Below are positions 19,011 through 31,674 of a DNA stretch of 64,000 nt, one piece after another. The position numbers and the translations under genes were made by a program. The stretch's first letter is position 1; each line of letters begins with the position of its first letter. The DNA comes from Ramlibacter aurantiacus (GTDB lineage Bacteria; Pseudomonadota; Gammaproteobacteria; Burkholderiales; Burkholderiaceae_C): the NCBI RefSeq assembly GCF_016722895.1, contig NZ_JAEQNA010000001.1:124001-188000 (forward strand). The letters run 5' to 3'. The notes below the pieces were generated by a model that was given only the letters and a program-made list of their open reading frames with translations, made no database searches and had not been told where the DNA came from.

Positions 19011-21284
19011 ATGTCCCCCCCTCCCCTCTACACCGTTGCCGTTCGCACCTTGTGCGAGTTCACGGCCCGGGCCGGTGACCTGGATCTGCGCTTCACGCCT
19101 TCGCCAACGGCCCAGCAAGGCATCGCCGGACATGCGCTGGTGCAGGGACGACGTGCCGCCGGGTACGAGAGTGAGATCGCGCTGCAGGCCGAGTTCGAGG
19201 GGCTGCTGGTCCGGGGCCGGGCCGACGGCTTCGACCCGGCGCTGGGGCGGCTGGAAGAGATCAAGACGCACCGCGGAGACCTGGAGCGCCAGCCGGCCCA
19301 TCACCGCCACCTGCACTGGGCCCAGCTGAAGGTGTATGGATGGCTGCTGTGCCAGGCCCGTGGCTACGCGTCGCTGCGCCTGGCTCTGGTCTATCTCGAC
19401 CTGGGCACGGACCGCGAGACCCTCATCGAGGAAACCTTCGAGGCCGAGGTGCTGCGCGCGTTCTTCGAGACCCAGTGCCGGCTGTTCCTGGACTGGGCCG
19501 CCTGCGAACGCGCTCACCGCGACGCGCGCGACGCGGCACTCGCGTCGCTCGTCTTCCCGCACCCGCAGTTCCGCGCGGGCCAGCGCGAACTGGCCGAGGC
19601 CGTCTGGCGCGCGGTCAAGCACGGCCGCTGCCTGATGGCGCAGGCGCCGACCGGGATCGGCAAGACGGTGGGGACGCTATTCCCTGCCCTGCGCGCCTGG
19701 CCCGCACAGCAGCTGGACAAGATCTTCTTCCTGGCGGCCAAGACACCCGGGCGGCAGCTGGCGCTCGATGCCCTGGATCGGCTGGACGCGGGCGGCGCGC
19801 GGCCCCTGCGCGTGCTGGAGCTGTGCGCCCGTGACAAGACCTGCGAGCACCCGGACAAGGCCTGCCACGGCGAATCGTGCCCGCTCGCCAAGGGCTTCTA
19901 CGACCGGCTGCCGGCAGCGCGGGCGGCGGCGGTCGCCCATGGGAACATGGCTCGCGCCAAGGTGCGCGACGTGGCGCTGGCTCACGCCGTCTGCCCCTAT
20001 TGGCTCTCACACGACCTGGTGCGCTGGGCCGACGTGGTGGTGGGCGACTACAACTACTTCTTCGATACAAGCGCGCTGCTGCATGCGCTGGCACGTGAAC
20101 AGGAATGGCGATGCGCGGTCCTGGTGGACGAGGCGCACAACCTGATCGACCGCGGGCGCCAGATGTACAGCGCGGAACTTCACGAGGAGCAGCTCTCGGA
20201 GTTGCGCCGCGATGCGCCCGTCGAACTGGCCACGCCCCTGCGCCGACTGGCCCGCGCCTGGCGCGAGACCGTGCGCGAGCAGGAGGCCGACTATGCATCG
20301 CACGACGACCTGCCGGGTCGCTTCACCGGCGCCTTGCAACAGGCGGTCGCTGCCATCGCGGACCACCTGGCCGACGCGCCGCAGGAGGCGCCGTCGGCGC
20401 AGCTGCAGCAGGCCTACTTCGACATGCTCGCCTTCAGCCGCCTGGCCGAGACCTTCGGCGCGCATTCCGTGTTCGATGTGACGCTGCGCCGCCGCGGCCG
20501 GCACCCCTGCACCGTGCTGTGCATCCGCAACCTGCTGCCGGCGCCGCACCTGGCGCCGCGCTTCGAGGCGGCCCATGCGGTGGTGCTGTTCTCGGCGACC
20601 CTGAACCCGGTGGACTTCTACAAGGACACGCTGGGAGTGCCGGCCGATGCGGCGGATGTCGAAGTGGCTTCGCCGTTCGATCCGGCGCAGCTGGCCGTGA
20701 AGGTGGCCCCGCGCATCTCGACCCGTTGGGCAGACCGCGATCGGGCCATCGAGCCGATCGCGCGCCTGATCATTCGGCAGTGGCAGGGGCAGCCCGGCAA
20801 CTACCTGGCCTTCTTCAGCAGTTATGAGTTCCAGCACCGGGTCGCCGCCGCAGTCGCCAGCGTCGATCCGCAACTGCCGATCTGGGAGCAGACGGCCGGC
20901 ATGAGCGAGGCCGACCGGCAGGCGTTCATCGCCCGCTTCGAGCCGGGCGGACGCGGCATCGGATTCGCGGTCCTGGGAGGCAGCTTCGGCGAGGGCATCG
21001 ACCTGCCCGGCGACCGCCTGGTGGGCGCCTTCGTGGCCACCTTGGGGCTGCCGCAAGTGAACCCGGTCAACGAGCTGATGCGAGAACGCCTGCAGCAGGC
21101 CTTTGGAGCGGGCTTCGACTACGCCTACCTGTACCCGGGAATCCGGCGCGTGGTGCAGGCCGCTGGCCGCGTGATCCGCACCCGGGAGGACCGGGGCGTG
21201 GTCTGGCTGATCGACGACCGCTACGGCCGCGGCCAGGTGCGGTCATTGCTGCCGCGTTGGTGGCGCATCGAGCACGGAACCTGA
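19011..21284 (+). CDS. Rad3/XPD-type Fe-S DNA helicase with N-terminal nuclease-like domain
   Basis: 757 aa. Residues ~1-170 resemble a PD-(D/E)XK nuclease fold: RGRADGF (Asp ~72), LEEIKTHRG (Glu/Lys ~83-85) and HWAQLKVYGW. The helicase follows: Walker A APTGIGKT (~212-219), several Cys between ~272 and 328 (ELCARDKTCEHPDKACHGES and VCPYWLSHDL) placed like the Fe-S cluster of XPD/DinG, DEAH box LVDEAHN (~372), and the C-terminal motifs GSFGEGIDLPG and QAAGRVIRT. Likely a 5'-3' DNA repair helicase; the fused nuclease-like region resembles a RecB/Cas4-type domain. It is a single gene. Confidence 0.88.
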   Translation: MSPPPLYTVAVRTLCEFTARAGDLDLRFTPSPTAQQGIAGHALVQGRRAAGYESEIALQAEFEGLLVRGRADGFDPALGRLEEIKTHRGDLERQPAHHRHLHWAQLKVYGWLLCQARGYASLRLALVYLDLGTDRETLIEETFEAEVLRAFFETQCRLFLDWAACERAHRDARDAALASLVFPHPQFRAGQRELAEAVWRAVKHGRCLMAQAPTGIGKTVGTLFPALRAWPAQQLDKIFFLAAKTPGRQLALDALDRLDAGGARPLRVLELCARDKTCEHPDKACHGESCPLAKGFYDRLPAARAAAVAHGNMARAKVRDVALAHAVCPYWLSHDLVRWADVVVGDYNYFFDTSALLHALAREQEWRCAVLVDEAHNLIDRGRQMYSAELHEEQLSELRRDAPVELATPLRRLARAWRETVREQEADYASHDDLPGRFTGALQQAVAAIADHLADAPQEAPSAQLQQAYFDMLAFSRLAETFGAHSVFDVTLRRRGRHPCTVLCIRNLLPAPHLAPRFEAAHAVVLFSATLNPVDFYKDTLGVPADAADVEVASPFDPAQLAVKVAPRISTRWADRDRAIEPIARLIIRQWQGQPGNYLAFFSSYEFQHRVAAAVASVDPQLPIWEQTAGMSEADRQAFIARFEPGGRGIGFAVLGGSFGEGIDLPGDRLVGAFVATLGLPQVNPVNELMRERLQQAFGAGFDYAYLYPGIRRVVQAAGRVIRTREDRGVVWLIDDRYGRGQVRSLLPRWWRIEHGT

Positions 21285-21336
21285 GTCGGTCCTTGCCCGA
21301 TCGGCGCGCCGGCCGATCGATGCCCGCCAGATGCGA

Positions 21337-21360
21337 CAACGGCGGCTCGTGCCGCCGTTG
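21337..21360. terminator. Candidate bidirectional terminator hairpin
   Basis: CAACGGCGGC-TCGT-GCCGCCGTTG is a perfect 10-bp stem with a 4-base loop, placed in the 85-base gap between the convergent helicase and KGG-protein genes. There is no T-run on either side, so termination would rest on the stem alone. Confidence 0.5.
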
Positions 21361-21369
21361 AACATCCGA

Positions 21370-21648
21370 TCAGGAGGAGTGTTCCGACTTCGTGGCAGCG
21401 GCGGCCACACGCATCTGGTGGCGCTTCTTGCCGGCCGCGCGGGCTTCCTCGCTGGTGAAGCGATGGGCGCGACCGTGCTCGTGTGCCGCCTTGCCGCCCA
21501 TGCTGGCGATCTCGCGCTTCTTCTCGGGGCTCAGGACCGCGAAGCCTCGCTTGGCCCGGGCCGGTGCAGCCATGAGCTGCTCGGCGGCGGTGGCCGTCTC
21601 CGACACGCTCTTGTTGTCATTGGTGTTGGTCGCGCTGGTGTTGTCCAT
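21370..21648 (-). CDS. KGG-repeat general stress protein
   Basis: 92 aa from ATG 21648 (GGGAG eight bases upstream). The N-terminal ~30 residues are polar. Residues ~34-80 (RGFAVLSPEKKREIASMGGK, then AAHEHGRAHRFTSEEARAAG KK) carry two KGG-type motifs as in YciG/GsiB stress proteins, ending in a basic tail. Such proteins are small, hydrophilic and stress-induced. It lies 146 bases before ligA in coordinates but reads as a separate unit. Confidence 0.82.
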   Translation of the reverse strand: MDNTSATNTNDNKSVSETATAAEQLMAAPARAKRGFAVLSPEKKREIASMGGKAAHEHGRAHRFTSEEARAAGKKRHQMRVAAAATKSEHSS

Positions 21649-21794
21649 AGCTTCTCCCGTTGGTTGGACATGGATGAGGCTCGGATTCTGCGGAGTCATG
21701 GCCGCGTTTGGCTGGGCCGGCGGCAAAATTGGATGTTGTCCTACAGGTGAGCAAACGGCCCCGGAGTGCCCCCGACGCGGCGCACCGAATGACC

Positions 21795-24973
<3,179 letters not shown>

Positions 24974-24990
24974 ACGCGATTCCTATGTGT

Positions 24991-27900
24991 TCACATCTCC
25001 GCCATCGATACGGCCGACTCCATGTCGACCGCCACGATGCGCGAGACCCCCTGCTCCTGCATGGTGACGCCGATCAGCTGCTGCGCCATCTCCATCGCGA
25101 TCTTGTTGTGGCTGATGAAGAGGAACTGCGTGCCGCGGCTCATGCTGGCCACGAGCTTGGCGTAGCGCTCGGTGTTGGCGTCGTCCAGCGGCGCATCCAC
25201 CTCGTCGAGCAGGCAGAACGGCGCCGGGTTGAGCTGGAAGATGGCGAAGACGAGCGCGATCGCCGTCAGCGCCTTCTCACCGCCCGACAGCAGGTGGATG
25301 GTCTGGTTCTTCTTGCCCGGCGGCTGCGCCATCACCTGCACGCCCGCGTCGAGGATTTCCTCGCCGGTCATCACGAGCTTGGCATTGCCGCCACCGAACA
25401 GCTCGGGGAACATGCGGCTGAAGTGCTCGTTGACGACGTTGAAGGTGCCGCTGAGCAGCTCGCGCGTCTCGCCGTCGATCTTGCGGATGGCATCTTCCAG
25501 CGTGGTCATGGCCTCGACCAGGTCGGCCGACTGCGCGTCCAGGAACTGCTTGCGCTCGCGGGCCGCGCTCAGCTCGTCCAGCGCCGCGAGGTTGACCGCG
25601 CCCAGCGCCGCGATCTCGCGGTGCAGCCGGTCGATCTCGCCTTGCAGTCCGGTCAGGCGAACCTTGCCGTCGGCCACCGACAGGCGCAGCGCCTCGAGGT
25701 CGGCCTGCGCGTCGGCCAGCAGTTGCGTGTACTGCTCCAGGCCCAGGCGGGCGGCCTGTTCCTTGAGCTGGAATTCGGTGATGCGCTGGCGCAGCGGGTC
25801 GAGCTCGCGCTCGAGCTTGAGCCGTCGCTCGTCGCTGGCCCGTAGTTTGTGGGTGAGGTCGTCGTACTCGCTGCGCTTGGCGCCCAGCGCCTGCTCGCGC
25901 TCGAGCTTGAGGGCCAGCGCGTCCTGCAGCCCGCCCTGTGCCGCCGCGTCCGTGAGCCGCGACAGCTCATCGTGGGCGCGCAGCTCCTCGGCCGCGATGG
26001 AGGTCGACTGCTGGCTCGCCGTCTCGATGGTGCGCTGCAGTTCACCGCGGCGCGCCTCCAGCGACCGCTGGGAAAACTTCGCCTCCTGGGCCTGACGCTC
26101 CAGCCCGCGCTGCTGCTCGCGCGACTCGGAGAGCTTGCGCTCGGCCTCGATCACCCGCTCGTCCAGCTGCGCGTGCCGCTCCTGCGAGTCGGCCAGCTGC
26201 ATGTCCAGCTCCTCGAAGCGGGCCTCGGCCGTCACCCGGCGCTCCTGCAGGTCGTCCAGCAGCGCGTCGACCTCGGCCAGGTCGCCGGCGATCTGCTCGC
26301 CACGCGCCCGCGTCTGCTCGGCCAGCTGCGACAGGCGCAAGTGCTCCACCTGCAGCTCGTGGGCGCGGGCGCGAACCTCGCTGGCCTCGCGGCGCACCGC
26401 CACCAGGCGCTGCGAGGCATCGGCATAGGCGGCCTCGGCACGCACCAGCGCGGCGCGCGATTCGTCCACGATCAGCGCCTGCGCCTTCGATTCCTTCTCG
26501 AGGTTTTCGATCTCCTGCTGGCGGGCCAGCAGGCCGGCGCGCTCGGAGTCCTGGGCGTAGAAGCTCACCGAGTGCGCGCTGACGGCATGGCCGCTGCGCA
26601 CGTAGATCACTTCGCCGGCGCGCAACTGGGCGCGTGCGCCCAGCGCTTCCTCGAAGCTCTCCGCCGTGAGGCAGCCGTGCAGCCAGTCGGCCAGCAAGGC
26701 CTTCTGGCCGGCATCGTGCAGGCGCAACTTGTCGGCCAGCCGAGGCAGCGCGCCCGAAGCCTCCGGCGCGGACGCGCCGGGCGGGCTGTAGAAGGCGAGC
26801 TTGGCCGGCGGCGCGTCGTTGGCGAAGGCTTTCACCAGTTCCAGGCGCGAGACCTCCAGGGCCGACAGGCGCTCGCGCAGCACCGCCTCGAGCGCGTTTT
26901 CCCAGCCCTGCTCCACATGGATGCGGCTCCACAGCCCCTGCAGGCCATCCAGCCCGTGCTTGGCGAGCCATGGGCGCAGCTTATCGTCGGTGCGCACCTT
27001 TTCCTGGAGCGCCTTCAAAGCTTCGAGACGCGCGGAGAGGTCGGCCTGGCGCGCGGCCTGCCGGTTCGCCTCGGCCTGGCGGTTGCGGCGGTCTTCGTCG
27101 AGGGCCGGCACCTGTTCCTGCAGCTCGTGCAGCCGGGCCTCGGAGGCCTCGGCCGATTCCTGCGCCGCGGCCAGCTGCTGCTCCGATTGCGCCAGGCGCT
27201 GCTCGTCGGGCGCGGCCAGGGCCTGCTTGTCCGCCACCAGCCGCTCGCGGCGCACGTTCAGCTGGCGCGACTGCTCCTCGATGTTGCGCTGGTCGGCCGC
27301 CAGCACCTGGATTTGCTGCTGCACCTGGGCCACGCTGGCCCGCTGCTCGTTGGCACGGGACTGGGCCTGCCGGACCGCGTCTTCCAGCTCGGGCAGGCGC
27401 GCGGCCTGTTCCTCGACCTGGGCCTCGAGCAGGGCGGCCCGCTCCTCGGCCAGGGCGCCGTCCGCGGCCAGGTTCTCCAATTCCCCGGCGGCCTGGTCAC
27501 GGCGGGCCACCCACTGGGCGGCCTGCTCCTTCAGTTGCGCCAGCCGCTGCTCGGCGCGCTGGCGGCCTTCGACCACGAAGCGGATCTCGGCCTCCAGGCG
27601 GCCGACCTCGGCGCTGGCCTCGTACAGCTTGCCCTGGGCCTGGTTCACCTGGTCGCCGGCGGCGTAGTGCGCCTGGCGGATGGTCTCGATTTCGTTCTCG
27701 ACGTGGCGCAGGTCGGCCACCCGGGATTCGAGCTCGTTCACGGCCTTGTCGGCATCGGCCTTGATGCGCACCTGGTCGGCTTCGCTCTCGGCGCGCTTGA
27801 GGAACCACAGCTGCTGCTGCTTGAGCGTGGCATCCGCCTGCAGCGCGTTGTACCTTTGCGCCACCTCCGCCTGCTTTTCCAGCTTTTCGAGGTTGGCGTT

Positions 27901-28503
27901 GAGCTCGCGCAGGATGTCTTCGACCCGGGTCAGGTTCTCGCGCGTGTCGGACAGGCGGTTCTCGGTCTCGCGCCGGCGTTCCTTGTACTTGGACACACCC
28001 GCCGCTTCCTCCAGGAACAGGCGCAGCTCCTCGGGCTTGCTCTCGATGATCCGGCTGATGGTGCCCTGGCCGATGATGGCGTACGCCCGCGGCCCCAGGC
28101 CCGTGCCGAGGAACACGTCCTGCACGTCGCGGCGGCGCACCGGCTGGTTGTTGATGTAGTAGCTGCTGGTGCCGTCGCGCGTGAGCACGCGCTTGACGGC
28201 GATCTCGGCGAACTGCGACCACTGGCCGCCTGCCCGGTGGTCGGCGTTGTCGAACACCAGTTCGACCGAGGCGCGCGAGGCCGGCTTGCGGTGCGTGGTG
28301 CCGTTGAAGATCACGTCCTGCATGGACTCGCCGCGCAGCTCGCTGGCCTTGGACTCGCCCAGCACCCAGCGCACCGCGTCCATGATGTTGGACTTGCCGC
28401 AGCCGTTGGGGCCCACCACGCCCACCAGTTGGCCGGGCAGCATGAAATTGGTCGGCTCGGCGAAGGACTTGAAGCCGGAAAGCTTGATCGAAGTAAGGCG
28501 CAC
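24991..28503 (-). CDS. smc: Chromosome segregation protein SMC
   Basis: 1170 aa. The N-terminal ATPase head has Walker A GPNGCGKSN (~32-40). Two long coiled coils (~170-500 and ~660-1010) flank a hinge domain at ~505-655. The C-terminal head has signature LLSGGEKALTAIAL and Walker B FCLLDEVDAPLDD. The protein organises and compacts DNA. It is the first gene of smc-zipA-ligA, with 17 bases to zipA. The Ala/Glu/Gln/Arg-rich coiled coils also give many long open frames on the other strand, which are not genes. Confidence 0.97.
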   Translation of the reverse strand: MRLTSIKLSGFKSFAEPTNFMLPGQLVGVVGPNGCGKSNIMDAVRWVLGESKASELRGESMQDVIFNGTTHRKPASRASVELVFDNADHRAGGQWSQFAEIAVKRVLTRDGTSSYYINNQPVRRRDVQDVFLGTGLGPRAYAIIGQGTISRIIESKPEELRLFLEEAAGVSKYKERRRETENRLSDTRENLTRVEDILRELNANLEKLEKQAEVAQRYNALQADATLKQQQLWFLKRAESEADQVRIKADADKAVNELESRVADLRHVENEIETIRQAHYAAGDQVNQAQGKLYEASAEVGRLEAEIRFVVEGRQRAEQRLAQLKEQAAQWVARRDQAAGELENLAADGALAEERAALLEAQVEEQAARLPELEDAVRQAQSRANEQRASVAQVQQQIQVLAADQRNIEEQSRQLNVRRERLVADKQALAAPDEQRLAQSEQQLAAAQESAEASEARLHELQEQVPALDEDRRNRQAEANRQAARQADLSARLEALKALQEKVRTDDKLRPWLAKHGLDGLQGLWSRIHVEQGWENALEAVLRERLSALEVSRLELVKAFANDAPPAKLAFYSPPGASAPEASGALPRLADKLRLHDAGQKALLADWLHGCLTAESFEEALGARAQLRAGEVIYVRSGHAVSAHSVSFYAQDSERAGLLARQQEIENLEKESKAQALIVDESRAALVRAEAAYADASQRLVAVRREASEVRARAHELQVEHLRLSQLAEQTRARGEQIAGDLAEVDALLDDLQERRVTAEARFEELDMQLADSQERHAQLDERVIEAERKLSESREQQRGLERQAQEAKFSQRSLEARRGELQRTIETASQQSTSIAAEELRAHDELSRLTDAAAQGGLQDALALKLEREQALGAKRSEYDDLTHKLRASDERRLKLERELDPLRQRITEFQLKEQAARLGLEQYTQLLADAQADLEALRLSVADGKVRLTGLQGEIDRLHREIAALGAVNLAALDELSAARERKQFLDAQSADLVEAMTTLEDAIRKIDGETRELLSGTFNVVNEHFSRMFPELFGGGNAKLVMTGEEILDAGVQVMAQPPGKKNQTIHLLSGGEKALTAIALVFAIFQLNPAPFCLLDEVDAPLDDANTERYAKLVASMSRGTQFLFISHNKIAMEMAQQLIGVTMQEQGVSRIVAVDMESAVSMAEM

Positions 28504-28646
28504 GATCCCTGCCCGTGAGGCTGACGCTGAGAGAGGCGGCGATGATACCGTGCGACCCGCTGGCGCCAGCCCGCACGGAACCCCGCCGGGGCAGCGGCGA
28601 CTACCCGCTGCGCCCCGCTTCCGGGGCGGCTACTGGCGGAGAACCC

Positions 28647-29516
28647 ATGCACTTGACCCGAACCGGCTCCTGGGCCGGCCATCATCTCGGCCACCGCGCC
28701 GCCCCCTTGCGCAACCCGCGCCGCGGCTACGTGGGCGAACCCGTCCTGCGGGCCCTCGAGGGCACGCCCATCGGGCTGGCCAGCCGCAAGGCCTTCCGCA
28801 TCCAGCGGTTCGCCGACTGCGTGCACAACACCACCCGCATGACGGGGCAGATGGTCGAGAGCCTGGCGACCATGAAGCAGCTGGGTTGCGTGCGGACCGC
28901 GTGGCTGCGTCCCCACCCGCATTTCCTGACCGAATTGGGCGAGGCGCCCACCGCCGAGCGGCTGGAGCAGCTGGGCACCTTGCGTGGCCCGCTCCAGCTG
29001 GTGTCCTTCCACGGCCTGCAGCCGGGCCAGGGCGAGCAGGACTACCGGCACATCCATGCGGTGGTGCAGGTCGCCACCCTCCGGCATGGCGGGCGCACCC
29101 TGGGCGTGCTGCTCGACGGCAACAACTACCAGAGCAATCCCGCGATACAGGCGCTCGCGGACTTGCGGAAGGCCGAGGCCGGCTGGCGCCGCCTGCCCGA
29201 CCTCGACGAGGCCGACCTGCTGGCCGCCGACCGAGCCATCCAGGCGCGCAGGCCGGGCGCACCGCGGGTCCACCAGCTCGCCTACCGCCTGGTCGACCTG
29301 GCGCAGATGCTGGCCGCCAGCACCTCCACCGCGCCCGCCCTGGTGCGGTTCAATCCGGGATGGGAAATGGTCCGGCCAGCGCTGTCGCCGCACGCCGCCG
29401 ACCAGCTGCGCGCCGCCGTCGACGCGGATCCCTCCCAGGTCGAGTCGTTCGCCCCGCCGGCCAATGGCGGGACAAGCCGCCCCCTGTCCTGGCAGCCCTT
29501 GATCGACGGCCTGTGA
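28647..29516 (+). CDS. Hypothetical protein, possible papain-like fold
   Basis: 289 aa from ATG 28647 (GGCGGAGAACCC upstream); no family recognised. The N-terminal ~45 residues are basic and look unfolded. A helix follows with Cys58 (FADCVHNTTRMTGQMVESLA), later a beta segment with His135/His137 (DYRHIHAVVQVATL) and then Asp157 in GVLLDGNNYQSN. The order Cys-helix, His-strand, Asp/Asn matches papain-like cysteine peptidases or effectors. That is only a pattern match by eye. It is divergent from smc and 20 bases before the DUF72 gene. Confidence 0.65.
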   Translation: MHLTRTGSWAGHHLGHRAAPLRNPRRGYVGEPVLRALEGTPIGLASRKAFRIQRFADCVHNTTRMTGQMVESLATMKQLGCVRTAWLRPHPHFLTELGEAPTAERLEQLGTLRGPLQLVSFHGLQPGQGEQDYRHIHAVVQVATLRHGGRTLGVLLDGNNYQSNPAIQALADLRKAEAGWRRLPDLDEADLLAADRAIQARRPGAPRVHQLAYRLVDLAQMLAASTSTAPALVRFNPGWEMVRPALSPHAADQLRAAVDADPSQVESFAPPANGGTSRPLSWQPLIDGL

Positions 29517-29536
29517 GGCGCCACCCACAATAGGCC

Positions 29537-30469
29537 ATGCCCCCCACTGCCAGCCCGCCAGCCGCCGTCCGCATCGGCGTGTCGGGCTGGCGCTATCCGG
29601 GCTGGCGCGGCAACTTCTACCCGGCCGGGGTGGCCCAGGCGCGCGAACTCCACTACGCCTCCAGGCAGTTCAGCAGCATCGAGCTCAACGGATCGTTCTA
29701 TTCCCTGCAGCGGCCGTCCAGTTATGCGCGATGGGCGGCTGAAACCCCGCCTGGTTTTGTCTTCACCGTGAAGGGCGCCCGTTACCTCACGCACATGCTG
29801 CGGCTGCGCAACGCGGCGCAGGCGCTGGGCAACTTCTTCGCCTCGGGCCTGTTCGCGCTGGGCGACAAGCTGGGCCCGATCCTGTGGCAGTTCCCGGCCA
29901 ACTTCGCCTTCGACCAGGCGCTGTTCGAGGCCTTCTTCTCCGCACTGCCGCGCGACACCGTGGCCGCCGCGCGCGTGGCCCGCCAGCGCGACGAGCGCAT
30001 GCAGGGTCGCGAGCTGCTCGAGCCGCCGGTGCGCAGGGCACTGCGCCACGCGGTGGAGGTCCGGCACGCCAGCTTCGCCACCCCTGGGTTCATGGCGCTG
30101 CTGCGACGGCACGGCATCGCCTGGGTGGTGGCCGACACGCCCCTGCCCTGGCCCAGCCACGAGGACGTCACGGCCGATTTCGTCTACCTGCGCCTGCATG
30201 GGTCGACCGAGCTTTACAACAGCCACTACAGCGCCGCCGAGATCGCGCGCTGGGCGGCCTGCATCCAGGCCTGGCGCCGGGGCCGGCAGCCCGCCGATGC
30301 CCGGCTGGTCGACCCGGCCGCGCCCGGCCCTCGAGCGCCACTCGAGGTGTTCTGCTACTTCGACAACACCGACAAGCTGCACGCCCCGGTGAATGCGCGC
30401 GAGCTGATGCAGGCGCTGGATGTTCACTGGCCGCCATCCGGGGAGGCGGCCACACCGCGCCGCCGATAA
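29537..30469 (+). CDS. DUF72 family protein
   Basis: 310-aa TIM-barrel-type protein of the YecE/DUF72 family. Signatures are IGVSGWRYPGWRGNFYPAG, FSSIELNGSFYSLQR, GFVFTVKGARYLTH, LGPILWQFPANF, VEVRHASF, VYLRLHGSTELY and the ending FCYFDNTDK. The function is unknown. It is likely co-transcribed with the gene before it. Confidence 0.92.
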   Translation: MPPTASPPAAVRIGVSGWRYPGWRGNFYPAGVAQARELHYASRQFSSIELNGSFYSLQRPSSYARWAAETPPGFVFTVKGARYLTHMLRLRNAAQALGNFFASGLFALGDKLGPILWQFPANFAFDQALFEAFFSALPRDTVAAARVARQRDERMQGRELLEPPVRRALRHAVEVRHASFATPGFMALLRRHGIAWVVADTPLPWPSHEDVTADFVYLRLHGSTELYNSHYSAAEIARWAACIQAWRRGRQPADARLVDPAAPGPRAPLEVFCYFDNTDKLHAPVNARELMQALDVHWPPSGEAATPRRR

Positions 30470-30477
30470 TCCGCGGC

Positions 30478-31674
30478 ATGAATCCCCTTCTGCAGAAATT
30501 GCAGCCCTACCCCTTCGAGCGGCTGCGGCAGCTGTTCGCGGGCGTGGCCCCGAACCCCGCCTTGCGCCCCATCAGCCTGGGCATCGGCGAGCCGCGCCAC
30601 CCGGCTCCGCCGCTGGTCGAGCAGGCCATCGGGCAGGCCATGCAGGGCCTGTCGGTCTACCCGCCCACGGCCGGCGACCCGCAGCTGCGGAAAGCCTGCG
30701 CAGGCTGGCTGCAGCGGCGCTACGGGCTCGAGATCGATGCCTTGCGGGAAGTCCTTCCGGTGAACGGTTCGCGCGAGGCGCTCTTCGCCTTTGCCCAGAC
30801 CGTCATCGACCCCACCCGCGACGCGGTGGTGGTCTGCCCCAATCCCTTCTATCAAATCTACGAAGGCGCGGCCCTGCTGGCAGGCGCCACGCCCTGGTAC
30901 GCGCCCAGTGACCCGGCGCGCAACTTCGCGGTCGACTGGGACAGCGTGCCGGCCGACGTGTGGGCGCGCACCCAGCTGGTCTTCGTCTGCTCGCCGGGCA
31001 ACCCCACCGGCGCGGTGATGCCGCTGCAGGAGTGGCGCAAGCTGTTCGAGCTGTCGGACCGCCACGGGTTCGTCATCGCCTCGGACGAGTGCTACAGCGA
31101 GATCTACTTCCAGGGCGAGCCGCCCCTGGGCGGCCTGGAGGCCGCGCACAAGCTCGGCCGCGGCTTCGAGCGGCTGGTGGCCTTCACCAGCCTGTCCAAG
31201 CGCAGCAACGTGCCCGGCCTGCGCTCGGGCTTCGTGGCGGGCGACGCCGACATCCTGAAGTCGTTCCTGCTCTATCGCACCTATCACGGCAGCGCCATGA
31301 GCCCCATCGTGCAGGCGGCCAGCATCGCCGCCTGGAACGACGAGGCCCACGTGATCGACAACCGCGCGCAGTACCGGCGCAAGTTCGCCGAGGTCACGCC
31401 CATGCTGTCGGCCGTGCTCGACGTGGGCCTGCCCGATGCCGGCTTCTACCTGTGGGCGGGGGTCGAAGGCAGCGACGAGGCCTTCGCCCGCGACCTGCTC
31501 GCTCAATACAATGTGACGGTTTTGCCGGGCAGCTACCTCGCCCGCGAAACCGGCGGTTTCAACCCGGGCCGCGGCCGCATCCGGATGGCCCTCGTGGCCG
31601 ACACCGCCGAATGCCTCGAAGCCGCGGGCCGCATCGTCCAGTTCGTGCAATCCAGAACCAAGTCAAGCCAGTGA
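30478..31674 (+). CDS. dapC: N-succinyldiaminopimelate aminotransferase
   Basis: 398-aa fold-type I PLP enzyme of lysine/diaminopimelate synthesis. The start is ATG 30478, just after the DUF72 gene. Seen: [58 protein letters not shown] and PLP-binding Lys in [17 protein letters not shown]. The stop overlaps the GTG start of dapD by three bases (GTGA), which fixes the pathway role. Confidence 0.95.
   Translation: MNPLLQKLQPYPFERLRQLFAGVAPNPALRPISLGIGEPRHPAPPLVEQAIGQAMQGLSVYPPTAGDPQLRKACAGWLQRRYGLEIDALREVLPVNGSREALFAFAQTVIDPTRDAVVVCPNPFYQIYEGAALLAGATPWYAPSDPARNFAVDWDSVPADVWARTQLVFVCSPGNPTGAVMPLQEWRKLFELSDRHGFVIASDECYSEIYFQGEPPLGGLEAAHKLGRGFERLVAFTSLSKRSNVPGLRSGFVAGDADILKSFLLYRTYHGSAMSPIVQAASIAAWNDEAHVIDNRAQYRRKFAEVTPMLSAVLDVGLPDAGFYLWAGVEGSDEAFARDLLAQYNVTVLPGSYLARETGGFNPGRGRIRMALVADTAECLEAAGRIVQFVQSRTKSSQ

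Noticed and set aside
25849..28518. 889-aa plus-strand open frame opposite smc
   Set aside because: Arises from the Glu/Gln/Leu/Ala-rich coiled-coil codons of smc read backwards; no protein-like features.
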